Shown: one piece after another, positions 31,309 to 41,237 of the stretch
How positions within the stretch are numbered: the first letter of the stretch is position 1
How the letters are laid out: the number at the start of each line of letters is the position of its first letter
Assembly: GCA_003427395.1 (NCBI GenBank)
Contig: BFEA01000234.1
Location: forward strand, 1,400,007 to 1,442,567
DNA from: Chara braunii
Taxonomy: Eukaryota > Streptophyta > Charophyceae > Charales > Characeae
Reading direction: 5' to 3'
Length of the DNA stretch: 42,561 bases
Program-made: the position numbers and the translations under genes
The notes under the pieces: generated by a model
What the model saw: only the letters and a program-made list of their open reading frames with translations
Database searches by the model: none
What the model was told of the DNA's origin: nothing

Positions 31309-31992
31309 GCCTGAGCATTGTTTCTACTGTGAATGGCTCAGGGCTATGTTTATTTGGCTGTTTTTCTGAAGGACCAGGCATTGTTTCTACTGTGAATGGC
31401 CTGGTCGCTGTGTTTATTTGATTGTTTCTGGGGAACCAGGCATTGTTTCTACTGTGAATGGCCTGGTTACCTTAGTTAACTCTGAGGGTTTGTCTGATTG
31501 AAGGGGTTTAAATTCTTGTTTATTTTGAGGGAGGATTTTTTGTCTAAGGCTAAGCATTGTTTCCATGGTGAATGGTTAAGCCTGAAAACCACGCACATAA
31601 TTTAAACTAAGTATAAAGGAAAGTATTTTATGTATATTTGCATGTGAACTGGCAGCTGGGCATTGTTTCTACTGTGAATGGTCCAACGTTAAGCCATATC
31701 ATTAAGAAGAGAAAAAGGGAAAATACAAAGTATAAATGGAAATACTTTGGGCAAGTTGAACATTGTTTCTACTGTGAATGGTTCAGTCCCCTGCCCATAT
31801 TTGTTTTTTTTTAAAACAAAGTCAGAGAAATACTAAATTTTGGATATTAAACAGCTCAGGGCGGCTAGGCATTGTTTCCATGGCGAATCGCCTAGTCATC
31901 TGCCCAAAAGAAGAGAGAAGTAGTTGTGCAACTTGTTCGTGTATATCTTAGAGGCAAGTTGGGCATTATTTCCATGGCGAATGGTCCAGCTT
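31309..31992 (+). repeat. array of eight hairpins with conserved core and covarying arms
   Basis: The core is CATT, a 12-base loop, AATG, one extra G. It occurs with CATT at 31316, 31379, 31441, 31555, 31661, 31761, 31870 and 31964. The loop is GTTTCTACTGTG in five copies and (G/A)TTTCCATGG(T/C)G in three. The flanking arms differ in sequence but stay complementary: CCTGAG/CTCAGG, GACCAGG/CCTGGTC, AACCAGG/CCTGGTT, AGGCTAA/TTAAGCCT, GCTGGG/TCCAAC, GTTGAA/TTCAGT, GGCTAGG/CCTAGTC, AAGTTGGG/TCCAGCTT. Several pairs are G-U if the plus strand is the RNA and would be A-C on the other strand. Spacers between hairpins are unlike each other. Neither strand is open. I know no family with this core; a structured RNA is inferred, not shown. 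Confidence 0.8.
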
Positions 31993-32029
31993 TATGTCTT
32001 ATGTAAGATGGGTATAAAGATTCAAGAAC

Positions 32030-32280
32030 TTGAAGGTTCATGAACTATCTATATGGAATAAACTTGGAGTGGTGAGAGTATTTACATTAGTGGTTTGGTT
32101 TGCATGTGACTGGATGGGATGGCTAGTTTGTTTAAGTTTCACTACTATAGGTAGTTGGTGTAGTTGCTCGCCACGTGCTAGAGCCATAGGAGTTAGTGTC
32201 AATTCCTGTTTTTTTTTTCTCTAATAACTTTTTTTTACTTAGGTCATTTCCTGCATTTTCTGATATTTTTTTCTTATACT
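32030..32280. other. AT-rich spacer
   Basis: No supported gene. A 64-codon plus-strand frame (32030-32224) is T-rich and ends in a poly-T run; I regard it as chance. Confidence 0.4.
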
Positions 32281-32287
32281 TGACCTT

Positions 32288-32740
32288 GTATAAATCTTGG
32301 CAAGCTATTTTTCCTACGGGAAGCGCTGCCGAAATTTTTACAAATCCAAGAAGTTAGCCAACTTTTTGACTTGTCAAAATTCAACTTGTTTTTTTCATAT
32401 ATCTGGCTTAGTTAAAATCTAGGAAGTCTCATTTTCTAAAGGGAGTGCTGCCCAAATTTCTACTAATTCAGAGAGTTAGACAAAATTTGATTTTCCAGGA
32501 GCTAGAGATTGTCTCCTGCTTTATATCTAGCTTAGTATAAATCTGGAAAGTCTCCTTTTCTAAAGGGAGCGCTGCCCAAATTTCTACTAACTCAGAGAGT
32601 TAGACAAGATTTGGCTGTCCAGAGTTAGAATTTATTTATATTTTTCATATTTAGATTTATATAAATTCTGGAAAGACAATTTTCCTACGGGAAGCGCTGG
32701 CAAATTTCCTTGGTTTAGAGGAGATAGATTATATTTTGAC
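32288..32740. repeat. four ~120-base repeats with GGGA(A/G)(G)CGCTG core
   Basis: Copies begin at about 32288, 32405, 32530 and 32648. Shared parts: TATAAAT(C/T)T(G)G(G)AAAG, TTTTC(C)TA(C/A)(G/A)GGGA, (A)GCGCTG(C/G)C, AAATTTCTACTAA, CAGAGAGTTAGACAA. TTCC/GGGAA and CTAA-loop versions could form a small stem before AGCGCTG. The middle two copies are closest. No coding potential. Confidence 0.7.
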
Positions 32741-32922
32741 AGGTGGTGATTCAGGTAATCCACCCAGCATAGGTGAGAGTCTGTAGTTGATTTACCTTTA
32801 GCTTAAGCATTTGGTTTAAAAGTAGACTTAGGTTTAGCTTATAAGGAGATTTTGAGGAAGGATGTATTATGGAATTGTATTCTTAGCTTGGGAATTGGTA
32901 TGTCGTGTGTTACAGGTTCCTT

Positions 32923-32998
32923 TGATCTTTTGATTCAAGATCAGGATTAGATCCAGCTTGATCCTTTGAGGATCATCATCTGTTATCACTGATAACAG
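32923..32998 (+). other. cluster of three perfect short hairpins
   Basis: TGATCTT/AAGATCA (32923-32929, 32937-32943), TGATCC/GGATCA (32959-32964, 32970-32975) and CTGTTAT/ATAACAG (32980-32986, 32992-32998) with 5-7 base loops follow in a row. Confidence 0.65.
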
Positions 32999-33540
32999 GT
33001 CGGTTGCCGATTCGTCGGTCTACGACTCAATTTCAACTCTCCCTCTACACTCAACCTAAAAGGCTTTAGCCCAGGTGATTTTCGTTGTTTTATTAAGGTT
33101 TCACCCGGACTTTTATTGAATGGCCATTTAACAAAGGTACTGAGTATTTAATTAAGGTTGGTTGGACAGGGGGTTTTAAGGCTTGCATGGCTAAAGCGAG
33201 GGGTATGAGTGTCGAAGGTGGTTGGGGTTGACTCCGTGTAGTGTGTGGACTGTTGATTTGACTCGTTGATGTGATGACAGGTATGTGCTGTGAATCAGAT
33301 TTTGGATTTGGTTGCCTACTATCACACGTGCATGTATTATTGTGAGAGACCCCAGCGAAACTCTGAGAAGTGATCGTCACATACTTAACCCTTATATATG
33401 TATACATGGGCATGCTTGGGATGAATGTTTGCATGGGTTGAAGAGTCCCCATATTAAAACCCGTCCAGAAGCTGGGACTGAAGAACTCAGGGGAGACTAC
33501 TTCTATTTTTATTCCTGCTTGTTGATTTCTTAGTCGGACG
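32999..33540. other. non-coding spacer between hairpin clusters
   Basis: I see no gene. A minus-strand frame of 119 codons (33093-33452) is rich in T, P and S without motifs. Confidence 0.4.
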
Positions 33541-33548
33541 TTGGTCCT

Positions 33549-33861
33549 GGGCTGGGATTCGAGGTCCTTGTCCAGGACATCCCAAGCCCTAGGCTCTGCA
33601 GGGGAGGGGCTTTCCCTCGCGCAGAGCCTATTTGATTTGCCTACCGAGACGCTCAGGTCAAGAGCCTAAGGCGTAGCGGCGGCTGCACGGCTATTTCCTT
33701 CAGCCGTGCAATGTTGTGAAGGGTTGGGCCCTCACGACACTTCAAGTCTGACACTTGAGTGTCATAAGCGGTACTCGGATCCACGAGGGACCGCTTGATT
33801 ATGGACACTACATAGTACGCCATCATTGCGACTGTTTGCGTACGTTTGCATTGCGAGTCGA
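33549..33861 (+). other. dense cluster of hairpins
   Basis: In order: GGGCTGGGA (33549-33557) with TCCCAAGCCC (33580-33589), enclosing GTCCT/AGGAC; TAGGCTCTGC/GCAGAGCCTA (33590-33599, 33621-33630), perfect 10; TGCACGGCT/AGCCGTGCA (33684-33692, 33702-33710), perfect 9; GTTGTGAAGGG/CCCTCACGAC (33713-33738), one bulge and one G-U; GACACTTCAAGT/ACTTGAGTGTC (33736-33763), one bulge; AAGCGGT/ACCGCTT with inner CTCG/CGAG (33766-33796); CGACT/AGTCG (about 33829-33861). Most stems abut with almost no spacer. Confidence 0.75.
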
Positions 33862-34312
33862 TATGAGTAGGGCCTGCGTCCGCGCGCTTTTATCCTAACT
33901 TTCGCGCGCCACGGCTATTCGATTTTGCGTCGGTAAGTTATGGGACGGCTACCGAGGGGCTAGGAGCGTTGTCGCGTTGTTTGTGTCATGTCGTTTCATA
34001 CGTGTGCGTGTACATGTGTTCGTAACGTGGAGTGCGCGTGGTGTGTGGGAAGCGTCCTAGTCGACCGACGATGAGTCGCGCTTGGGACCTCAGCCCCCCC
34101 AAGATGTCGGTTCGTGTGCGGGTCCGATAGAGGCGTATTACCGCGCGTACCCCCTATGCTACAGCGAACGAGAAACGCCCTCGGCTGGTCTACCTCTGCG
34201 ATTGCAGCTGATTAGCTTTCGTACTCTGGACTGGTAGTTCGGCGGGGATACGCCCACCGAAGGGAGGTGACAGCTCCCGTAAGGTGTAGGTAAGTCGTGC
34301 CTCGCGTAGGCC
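33862..34312. other. GC-rich non-coding DNA
   Basis: Rich in CGCG and TGTG words (GCGTGTACATGTG around 34005). No gene supported. Confidence 0.4.
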
Positions 34313-34819
34313 CTATCCTGTCGTAGGGGCTCGCGAGAGGTATGGCTGGCACACCCGGCCGGAGCGGCTTGTGGAAGCTCCATGTATATTTGCAACGAAG
34401 GGTTGTAAAAACCAACTCCTGCGTGACGCGGCCGGAAGGGTCCCGCGCTGCCCCCGTGCGGTGCCGGACCGATTGCGCCCGACAGCGCAAGGAACGGAGG
34501 GAACAGTCACTAGGGCTCTACTCGCCGTAGGAGTGATGGGGGCTCTATGAGTGGAGTGAGGAGAGGAAGTGTTGGGCGTGCCGTAGCGCGCTTCGAATTT
34601 CTTCTGAAAATAGTCCATCGTGTCCGGGGATGGAGTCCTCTCATACCACACAGCGAGCGAGTGGCGAGGATAGGGTCTCGAGTGAGCATCATAGCCTCGT
34701 GGCTCATCATCCTCTTCCTCAGAACTATAGTCGCGCCGCGTACGGGCCAGCGTTTCTTCCCGAGCCTTACCCCCTCTTCCTCCTCTTCCTCTCCCCTGTC
34801 CCTTACGTGCTTCAGGCAT
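34313..34819 (-). CDS. hypothetical RGG/acidic protein, 168 aa
   Basis: The ATG at 34819-34817 on the minus strand has a strong context (CCACCATGC), which is why I prefer it to the upstream ATG of the 185-codon frame. The N-terminus is GRGRGGRGG-like and basic, followed by an acidic patch (YSSEEEDDEPRG) and a region with a DYFQKKFEARYG helix. The second half is low complexity (S, T, P, R). RGG plus acidic patches suggest nucleic-acid binding or a Gag N-terminus of a minus-strand element, but no domain is recognisable and a chance ORF in GC-rich DNA is possible. Confidence 0.35.
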   Translation of the reverse strand: MPEARKGQGRGRGGRGGKAREETLARTRRDYSSEEEDDEPRGYDAHSRPYPRHSLAVWYERTPSPDTMDYFQKKFEARYGTPNTSSPHSTHRAPITPTASRALVTVPSVPCAVGRNRSGTARGQRGTLPAASRRSWFLQPFVANIHGASTSRSGRVCQPYLSRAPTTG

Positions 34820-35640
34820 GGTGGAAAACGAGACGGGGAAAATGAGAGAGATAAAAGAACGTTGTACCAAGGGGTACTCAGGTGAGGGGATTGCGGACCG
34901 TAGAAGAAGGAAAAGAGGGACAGATAGTACAGACCGCGTTAGTTACCGTGAGTCGTCGCAAGAAAGGGGAACGCGAACATTGTGAGCGTGCGAGAAGTCG
35001 ACTAGCGTGGAAGCTGTGATACTAACTACACTACGAGCTTCAACTAAGAAGGTGTAAGTGCTCTACAGGAGTAGGTTGTTTTATACCTGCTGCGTATGCG
35101 TTTAGACCCAGCGGGGACGCTGGGTGGGGGTTTGGTATTATGTCGGAGGGTGCGGTGTTCCGGCCCTCCTCTGCGTACCAAGTCCCTGCTTGGTGCCCGT
35201 GGTCTGTGGGTGTGTTCTTTAACTATGATTTTAGAACCTGGGCTGTACCCTTGACGTGGACCGACCCTGTTGGTGACTGCCTTGGCAAAAAGGTGCGCCA
35301 CAGGGCTTTCCTTTGGTCCACGCAGGCTCGGCCCCCTGCTGTACAGTAGAGCACTACCAGCCTGTGGTCGCGGTAGCCGCCGGGCTCGCCCTGGGACGCG
35401 AAAGTAGACAGACCGGCGCTGTCATTTCTAATGCGCGGCGAGTGTCCCCCTGCCATGTTATGGGGCGGATGCATGGAGTGGTGGTCATTGTCGGGAAGGA
35501 TGCGGTGTAAAAAGAAGAAGAAAATGAAACGAAAGCAAGAGGTCTAATCTTTGCAGCTGAACTGTCAGTCTTAATTCGGAAAAATCTGACGGCCCCTAGT
35601 CACGCTGGCGTTAGGTTTTCATTCTTATTCTTCTTATTCT
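34820..35640. other. region without supported gene; purine tract
   Basis: Overlapping short frames on both strands only. A purine-rich tract at about 35509-35544 (AAAAAGAAGAAGAAAATG-like) is the longest near the 3' LTR but lies over 400 bases from it, so it is a weak polypurine-tract candidate. A shorter one, AAAAGAGGGG, is at 35901-35910. Confidence 0.35.
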
Positions 35641-35648
35641 TCTTCTTC

Positions 35649-35713
<65 letters not shown>

Positions 35714-35714
35714 G
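35649..35714. repeat. (ATT)n microsatellite
   Basis: About 21 near-perfect ATT units, preceded by a TTC-rich stretch. Confidence 0.95.
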
Positions 35715-35871
35715 ATATTATTACTTAATTTTCCTCTTCTTACGATTGTCAGATTCAGTTTTCTTTCGGCCTGCCGTTTCGCGGAAAGGCCAACGGTTCG
35801 AACTTTAAGCGCGGCTGTAGTCTGTGGCCCAGACTGTTCTGGCCTTTCATTTAGTGTAGATGATCAGTAGG

Positions 35872-35992
35872 CTCGATCGGCCGCCGTGCGGAAGGACACC
35901 AAAAGAGGGGCGACCCGCGGCCGCATCCGTAGGAGGCCTATCACCCCCCCATGGAGGGTCATAGGCCCCCTCCTTGCCATTGGACACGGGTA
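35872..35992 (+). other. GC-rich segment preceding the 3' LTR
   Basis: It begins with the same 13 bases (CTCGATCGGCCGC) as position 95 in the 5' flank and contains GCGGCCGC and a polypurine-like AAAAGAGGGG (35901-35910). The alignment with 95-216 is poor apart from GC-rich words. It may be a diverged outer part of the LTR or the polypurine tract region. Confidence 0.4.
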
Positions 35993-36464
35993 CCCGACGG
36001 GGATAGGTCAAAGTTGTATTTTAAAAAGGAAAAGGTGATCGTTGGTATCCCATTATGAGACCACCACCTCAAAATTGTAATCGCTTCACAGTGAGACGAA
36101 GCGACGGGGACAGATAGCAAAAGGTTTGTAGACATTGCGGTCGTAAGGTTTTTTTTTTTTTTTTTTTTTTTTTTGGGGGGGGTTTCCTTTGTGTAAAATT
36201 CCAATTTTTAAATTATCCCTTATTTTTGAACTTTCATTAAATCTGGAAGGCTACCCCAAGCTCTATTTAGAGCACTGGGATCTGAGTATGAAGCAAGTCT
36301 ATAAGAGACAAAGGGGCCTAGCTATCAGTGTGCTAGATGTGGTTGTTCGCGGGTTATCTGGTTACCTTGATGTCGTTAGTCTAGGGCCAAAGGGCAGAAG
36401 CGAGGGCTAGTACGTCGTTCAAGTGCACGCACTTGGGAACGAGGTCGGGCTATTCCGAGCGGCT

Positions 36465-36947
36465 ATGGCGGACCGAAATGGCCTCCGCGGTTACCGGCCG
36501 CGATATATGAAGTATTCCTAGATGTGGGAGCGAGAGGACGAGAAGGGTACTTTGGTGGAAACTATACTGACCTATGGTAAGCCTGACAGGGAGGTGAGGC
36601 TAAAAGTTAACGTGTGTGGTGGTAAGGAGCAGGAAATGAGGAGAGACGAAGGACTGCACGCCGCGGTTACCGAGGCGCGCAACAGGGCCGAGCGGAGGTG
36701 CAGGCGTGACGAGGTGACTGCAGGGATGATGGTGACTGTCACTTACCATGAGGATGATTCCTCGACTGCGACCACGACCAGGGAGGTACAACATGGGGAA
36801 CGGGACTCGGAAGGGGAGTCCGAGATGAGTCACAGAGAGGCAGATGTCCAGTCCTGGCATGGACTGGACCAGATCCGCCGAAACCACCCGTTGGCAGGCC
36901 CAGTGGAGCGCGGGCCCGAGGCGAGTTCACGACAGCGGGGAGGCTGA
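36465..36947 (+). pseudogene. LTR-encoded unknown ORF, 3' copy, one stop
   Basis: It is homologous to 698-1180. From ATG 36465 the frame has a TAG at 36519, where the 5' copy has TGG, and is then open for 141 codons. The rest differs from the 5' copy by scattered substitutions, mostly amino-acid-changing. Confidence 0.4.
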
Positions 36948-39900
36948 GGCAAGGGCGGTTATGAGAGTATACGGTCTACACGTGGCACGACCTGGGTATG
37001 TGAGGTTGGACAGCGAAAGGGGGAGACTGGGTGAGCGAAGCGGGACGAGGACATGCGGTGTGCGACTGACGTCAACCGCTGTTCTCATGCACACGTGGCG
37101 TTCTTGCACCTGCTGCAGTAATGCGAAGGTGAGAAGAAAGAGGTCCCGCAAGAATGGAAAAGCAGTGGCCATCAGAGGAGAGGAGCGAGACAGAAGGCGG
37201 ATCCAATGCAGTCAACGCCAGTGGCTACCTATATGCTTGCGTAATGTGTGAGCCTGCGAGAAATGAGAGAAAGTCAGATCAAAGGAGGGATGATGACCAG
37301 CCACAAGTTAAGAAAAGAGGATGCTAGGGCAAAGTCACGAAACGGTTACGAGCGAAAAGGTCGACGACGAAACGGATGTGGGACACGCTGCCTGGACACA
37401 GTCATGGGTGATGGCTAAAGAATAGATGGTGATTTAGAAGTCACAAGCTAAGGCATTACAAGACACGCATGTTCCCTGTCCACTGACAGTAACCACTTCT
37501 GCATAACAGGTAGCCTTTCTCTATCTTCATTTAGATCGAAGTACAATAAGTGTGGTCACCCTTCAACTGAATACTTTAGGAGCGGTAGAAAGGGGCTGAC
37601 AGTTTAACCAAATAGGTAAGAGAGCCACACGGCTTGAGACAGATGCGCACTCTCCTAATGGTTCGAGTTGCCTAGTCTTGGCGTTCACGTCTCTGCCATT
37701 AAGGCGAGATTGGATGAGCGAGAGAGATGTGAGCGATATGGGAAAGATTTGTATCTCGTTATTGCATGTCAAGAGGGAAGTCATGTGTATGATGATGGTC
37801 GGAGACAGATGTATTACGCAAGGGTGTAAGAGGCTGCTGCATGTTAAGGGGACAAGAGAAGAAACGCGCAACTCCTTCTGTTGCTGTTAACATCGACCCA
37901 AGGTAGATGAGAATCTTGTGTCGTATATGTAGCGGCGAAAGTTGAACGAATGAGTTGATAATCGATACAAGGTGAGCAAGTTAGAGACTGACACGAGCCA
38001 GGAGTGACAAAAACGCCATCCATCTCGGGTCACATGAGCTCAGGCTGGAAAGGTGACTTACGATAGCCAAGGGAGTTCGGGAACTGCAGTGCGTGTTCTG
38101 GTCCTACATTCAAGAAAATGGAAACATGCACGATTGATTTTCTGAGCTAATGGTATGTCAGGGTCCTGCGCGCTCTCCCCATGAAAAGGAACTTATCATA
38201 CTTCAGGGCGTCCTCGGATGATCAGTTAGCAAGAGAAAGGGTGGCCGAGACAAACGAACCTATGTTACGGGATTAATACTCTTTTGTCTTGCCTGGAGTT
38301 ATCTGCGCTGCGGATAGTGATTCTTGTGCGAGTAATAGATCAGTTTGAACTCGCTATTTCGGGTGGGAAGGAGCCCTATATGTTCTCATTTCATCCAGGT
38401 CTCTTCTAAGCGAGTCTAGACGAGCTCTGGACGAATGTCCTGATTACCATTATTGTCTGACATACTAAAGAAAAACTAAGACAGTGAGATCGATAGAGAG
38501 ATCAGTGGTTCGAAGAATGTTCATTAGTCCTGTGGCAACCTCTTGAAAGTGATCAGATCGTGCAATCATTCGTGCATTGTCAATCCCGCCTCTTTCACTA
38601 ACTTTGATTCTTTAGTTATTTCAATGATTAACTGAAAATTACCTCTGAATAAAGCAGAGGGTACGGGAATCACAGTCACTGCGGACGCGTGAGTAGGTGT
38701 ATCGAATTTGGCCTGGTGGATCCTATATATGTCAGACAAGCAAACATGGTAATTCTATGAGTGCAAATCACAGACTGGGGATAAGTGGTTGGCTGGCAGC
38801 GATTCGAACGAGAAAAGCTCATCAATCCAATCAGATAAGGAGGACGCACTTTTACCCCTTCAATTTTATTTATTTATTTCATTTATTGTTTAATGGGTTC
38901 GCAATTCTGTCCAGACGAAAGTTCCAACCGTGATTTTGATCATTCAGGAGAATGGTTTATCTGTCTATACTGGTCCATCACACCTTAAATGAACCATTGG
39001 TGAGTAGTAAAGGTTGCGATTCGAATGTGTTCTTTGATGGGCAAGAAGCAGAGTATTTTAAGAAAAATTGTGTATTTATTGGCCAAATTCTTTATGGATG
39101 GTGACTAGCGATTACTCTTGAGCTGCTCTTAATCCCGCGTCTTAGGTTCTGTTAGATGACTTGTGACAGGTTGGTTGAGCAGTTGTGCACCCTGGTGTCA
39201 CGCCTGAATGAGGTATGTTTGGATGGTCTCTCAACACGACACACGCTCTGAGACTACTCCAGTGTTTAGGACTGAAGTCAGACAAAACCTGTTCGAGTCA
39301 TATTCGGGATCCTACGTGGCCATAATACTGGGAAAATGCACATCACTTCAACAAGCATGTCTTTACCTGATTTTGTCAACACTGTGGAGACCACTTAGCG
39401 GCACGCCGTGTGCAATAAAGGTGAGAACATGCCTCGAATGTTACCTTGTGCGTCAAAAGTTGAATGGAACCCGCTACCAGGTAAATATCAGGTTAACCCA
39501 ACATTAGCGGCACTATGATTGACAGACAATTCAAACTAGACTCAGACAATTCGACTCAGACTCAGACAACTCAAACCAGACTTACGCAAACTTAGTCAGT
39601 GACGGATCAAGACAACTCTCAGCAGGCTCAAGCGGAAGATCTAACAAACTGACAAATAGACTCAGCGAACTCAGAATATCTCAAAATTCAGCTAATATCT
39701 GGAAAAGTCTGTCGCGAACTCAATTCTCAGATTCGGCTATTATATCACTGAGACAAACGAAGCCTGCGTCTAATAGTTCAATCAGTCATCCACCTGAGTA
39801 GTAATTCGACAGACCAGGTGGTGAGGGGTCATTCATCAGGTTTGGTGGTCTGAAGTACAAACTCGACGCTCACTAATCAACTCTACTCATCAGTTCGAAC

Positions 39901-40161
39901 CAAATAAAAAGAGGCAAGTAATTTTATTCAGCATCGAAAGTCATCTTGATGAATTTGTTTCGGTCGAATTATGATCTGTCACACGATCAGAGCAGCCTTT
40001 GGCATTAATGCAGAAAACAGGGAGATGGTTATTGCAGGCCAGACGTCATTGGTATTCACAACGGGACGGACTCTTAAGGATAAGCTCAATATTAGTTCTT
40101 AACTGGGAAAGCAAAGAGACGAACGCTGGTCAGCTCTAGCAACTTAGACTATCGGGAAAAC

Positions 40162-40407
40162 ATGAACGGTAGTGAGGTGCTAGTTGTAAAGAGCAGTTCT
40201 GTCAAGGACAAGAAGAGGGGATGGAAGGAGGAGGCGTATCTGGATATGGACTCCTATAGGCAGGTTCAACGTCAACATGCAGTTCAGATGGTAAAAGCGG
40301 AGAAATATATTGAATATGTGATTTATTTTTACGGGTCGGATGACAAACTGCAGAGTACCGACTCCTCAATTGAGAGCGTGGAATTGGTCAGGGCGAGCCT
40401 CGCGTGA
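40162..40407 (+). CDS. LTR-encoded small ORF (family 2-like), 81 aa
   Basis: This is the intact version of the ORF at 4399. It starts at ATG 40162. After a VLVVKSS strand-like start, a charged region KDKKRGWKEEAYLDMDSYRQ leads into a helix (VQRQHAVQMVKAEKYI) and a YVIYFYGSDD strand, then an acidic tail. The helix-then-strand part parallels the leader ORFs E1 and E2 (8339, 8633). In the LTR it lies about 340 bases before the FPY ORF, so both families occur together here as they do in the leader. Function unknown. Confidence 0.45.
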   Translation: MNGSEVLVVKSSSVKDKKRGWKEEAYLDMDSYRQVQRQHAVQMVKAEKYIEYVIYFYGSDDKLQSTDSSIESVELVRASLA

Positions 40408-40748
40408 ACCCAAGTAGTACCCGAGTTACCATCTCCGGAAATCTATCAGCCTCCAACAAGCAAGCGCTTTTCCACAATTTGCAGTTTCTCTTCCTGCTGT
40501 ACTGTGACATGTGAATCAATGACGTCATGCCTTGATATATCAATGTGCATTCAAACAACTTTTAATCAACATTTAACTGTAGTCCAATCAGTATTCAGTC
40601 AACAATCTTGACAGCATTCAGTTCCCAATCGAGCATTCAGTTGGTTTGAGCGAGACTTTATCCTACCAAGTACCTTCCACTCAGACTCTTACCTAATCAG
40701 AAGCCAGTTTTCTTCCTTTTGTTAGAAAATATTAATTTAATTGAGTTC

Positions 40749-41237
40749 ATGAGAGAAATCAATCCCTTTTCAGTCAGGCAGTCTGTCCTCGACAGCCTCA
40801 ATTAGGTAGCCTCAAAGGAAAGTTTCCCATACAGTTATGCCAAGATCGATGGCTTCAAGCGCGAAGGTCTATCAGTCTTCGTCGCTCTCACAAAATTTGC
40901 GGGAGGTTCAGTCAAGAACCTGCGGGTATACCTGAAGAAGGGGAATGAGACGCATCCGCACTCTGAAGCAGTTTGGGTCGCAGCAACCAGGTTTGTGCAA
41001 TGGAAAGCTGAGAGACTTCAGGGGAGCGCAAAGCTGGTCTATAGCTTTGGTCCTAAGCTTTTCATTGACTACCCCAAGCCTCCGGTTCCTTACTACTCCA
41101 CTGACGGCTCTTACTGGGGAGACCTAGTGGACTTGGCAAAGAGGTACATATCGCCGGCAGTGACAGAACCCTCCGAGTTTCCGCATCTCAGAAGGGGGAT
41201 ATTTTCTCAGCCATATCTCCCTACGTTGTGGGAGTAG
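40749..41237 (+). pseudogene. LTR-encoded FPY-family ORF, 3' copy, one stop
   Basis: The frame runs from ATG 40749 to TAG 41235, 162 codons, with one internal TAG at 40803 where the 5' copy has CAG. It shows the full family layout: SLNxxA helix, FPY, LSVFVALTKF strand, YLKKGNE turn, W-containing helix with RFVQWKAERL, GSAKLVYSFGPKL, and a proline segment PKPPVPYY, then about 45 residues not seen in the leader ORFs. The 5' copy has two other stops further on, so each copy decayed separately. Confidence 0.55.

Noticed and set aside
31309-31992. CRISPR-like array of regularly repeated 22-mers
   Set aside because: Spacing is irregular (about 60-115 bases), repeats have covarying flanks, there are no cas genes and the context is eukaryotic.
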